DNA of 7,572 nucleotides, from contig JACMKV010000318.1 of assembly GCA_014379915.1 (NCBI GenBank), positions 1-7,572 on the forward strand, in the 5' to 3' direction. Shown here in pieces: positions 6,851 to 7,572 of the stretch. The translations under genes were made by a program, and so were the position numbers. Under the pieces are notes generated by a model. That model searched no databases. It had not been told where the DNA came from and saw only the letters and a program-made list of their open reading frames with translations. The stretch is from Burkholderiales bacterium (GTDB lineage: Bacteria; Pseudomonadota; Gammaproteobacteria; Burkholderiales; JACMKV01). The stretch's first letter is position 1. Every line of letters starts with the position of its first letter.

Positions 6851-7330
6851 ATGCCAACCAGTGAAGACGCTCGGCCACCCCTTCCGCCGTTTACGCGAGA
6901 AACAGCGACGCAAAAAGTGCGTATGGCCGAGAATGCCTGGAATACGCGCAATCCCGAGCGGGTGTCACTCGCCTATACCACCGACAGCACGTGGCGCAAC
7001 CGCGCTGAGTTCCTTTCCGGGCGGGATGCAATTACACAATTTCTGCAACGGAAATGGGTAAAGGAGCTCGACTACCGATTGATCAAGGAGCTGTGGACTT
7101 TTGAGGGCAACCGCATCGCGGTGCGCTTTGCTTACGAGTGGCACGACGATGCCGGAAACTGGTTTCGATCCTATGGCAACGAGAACTGGGAATTCGACGA
7201 GCACGGGCTGATGCGAAGGCGAATTGCCAGCATCAACGATCTGCCCATCAAGGAAGCGGATCGCAAGTACAAGTGGTCGCTAGGCCCGCGCCCGGACGAT
7301 CACCCGGGCCTGTCTGATCTTGGGCTCTGA
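6851..7330 (+). CDS. DUF1348 family NTF2-like protein
   Basis: 159 residues, full length for the family. It is highly typical: [100 protein letters not shown] and a C terminus rich in RPDDHPGL. The fold is the cone-shaped alpha+beta barrel of the NTF2/SnoaL group (nuclear transport factor 2-like). That group includes small enzymes and binding proteins with a central pocket; no reaction is established for DUF1348. There is no signal peptide, so it is cytoplasmic. The perfect ribosome binding site and one-base gap to the preceding gene imply co-transcription. The frame is intact. Confidence 0.92.
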   Translation: MPTSEDARPPLPPFTRETATQKVRMAENAWNTRNPERVSLAYTTDSTWRNRAEFLSGRDAITQFLQRKWVKELDYRLIKELWTFEGNRIAVRFAYEWHDDAGNWFRSYGNENWEFDEHGLMRRRIASINDLPIKEADRKYKWSLGPRPDDHPGLSDLGL

Positions 7331-7452
7331 TTCCCTGTACTGAAAACAATTCCGAATCCATCTTCCGACATATGGCTTCAGATAATGTAGCCGCGGAATT
7401 CCGCTCCTCTCTAACGTTAATCAGAAACTCTGAGTTCATAACTTCGTAGTTC

Positions 7453-7503
7453 TTTTAGTAGCGGAAGAGCTGGCATTGGGTGGAGCAGCGTAAGCTACTA
7501 AAA
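7453..7503 (+). other. Long-looped inverted repeat upstream of the last gene
   Basis: TTTTAGTAGC (7453-7462) and GCTACTAAAA (7494-7503) are exact reverse complements with 31 bases between them. Inside the loop GCTG and CAGC can make a further short stem. It sits 29 bases before the ATG of the next gene, in its probable 5' untranslated region. It could be a structured leader or a protein-binding palindrome. It does not fit a Rho-independent terminator, since the stem is AT-rich and the loop long. Confidence 0.5.
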
Positions 7504-7532
7504 ACCACTTAAATCGATGTCGGAGGTAACAC

Positions 7533-7572
7533 ATGGGCGAACGATTCGAAACCGAGCCAGGTGCACAAGCAC
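7533..7572 (+). CDS. Start of an unidentified gene (13 codons, runs off right edge)
   Basis: ATG at 7533 is preceded by GGAGG (7522-7526) at six bases, a good ribosome binding site, and opens MGERFETEPGAQA before the window ends. This is too short to identify. An ATG at 7517 in another frame lacks a ribosome binding site. The 200-base gap before it suggests its own promoter; GATAAT at 7381-7386 resembles a -10 box, but no matching -35 is seen. Confidence 0.55.
   Translation, partial: MGERFETEPGAQA

Noticed and set aside
1..7572. CRISPR array, tRNA or rRNA gene, insertion sequence with transposase
   Set aside because: No regularly spaced direct repeats, tRNA cloverleaf, rRNA sequence or transposase-like protein was seen on either strand.

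Overview
The window is bacterial, GC-rich and gene-dense. Gene content and codon use fit a proteobacterium, most likely a betaproteobacterium; this is inferred from the protein families and the C/G-rich palindromic intergenic repeats, as no marker gene is present.

Left part (1-1950). On the minus strand, a ferritin-like di-iron protein gene is followed by the start of a family 2 glycosyltransferase that runs off the left edge. The two meet in a 4-base GTGA overlap. On the plus strand lies the C-terminal half of an Fe-S bacterial cryptochrome/photolyase (FeS-BCP type) with no N-terminal half. An 18-bp-armed palindromic element (988-1058) sits between these two divergent genes, and both appear to lack their 5' ends beside it. 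A second C/G-rich hairpin repeat follows the photolyase remnant.

Middle part (1952-4769, minus strand). A two-gene DNA-repair module: a putative DNA modification/repair radical SAM protein with a helix-hairpin-helix segment, then, in a 4-base GTGA overlap, a DUF4130-UdgX fusion (unusual uracil-DNA glycosylase). Family and context suggest the two proteins act together on damaged or modified DNA, but the reaction is unknown to me. With the photolyase remnant alongside, this looks like a DNA-repair neighbourhood.

Right part (4924-7572, plus strand). A small DUF2945/HVA1 protein, an exported histidine phosphatase, an exported methyltransferase fragment fused in frame to TPR repeats, a DUF1348 NTF2-like protein, and the first 13 codons of another gene preceded by a long-looped inverted repeat.

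A striking global feature: about ten frame breaks, mostly apparent one-base indels, lie between bases 1 and 4600, although the broken proteins keep their catalytic motifs. The right third shows none. This points to sequence error in a noisy assembly region rather than to decay of every gene. The exceptions that look structural are the truncated photolyase and the methyltransferase-TPR join.
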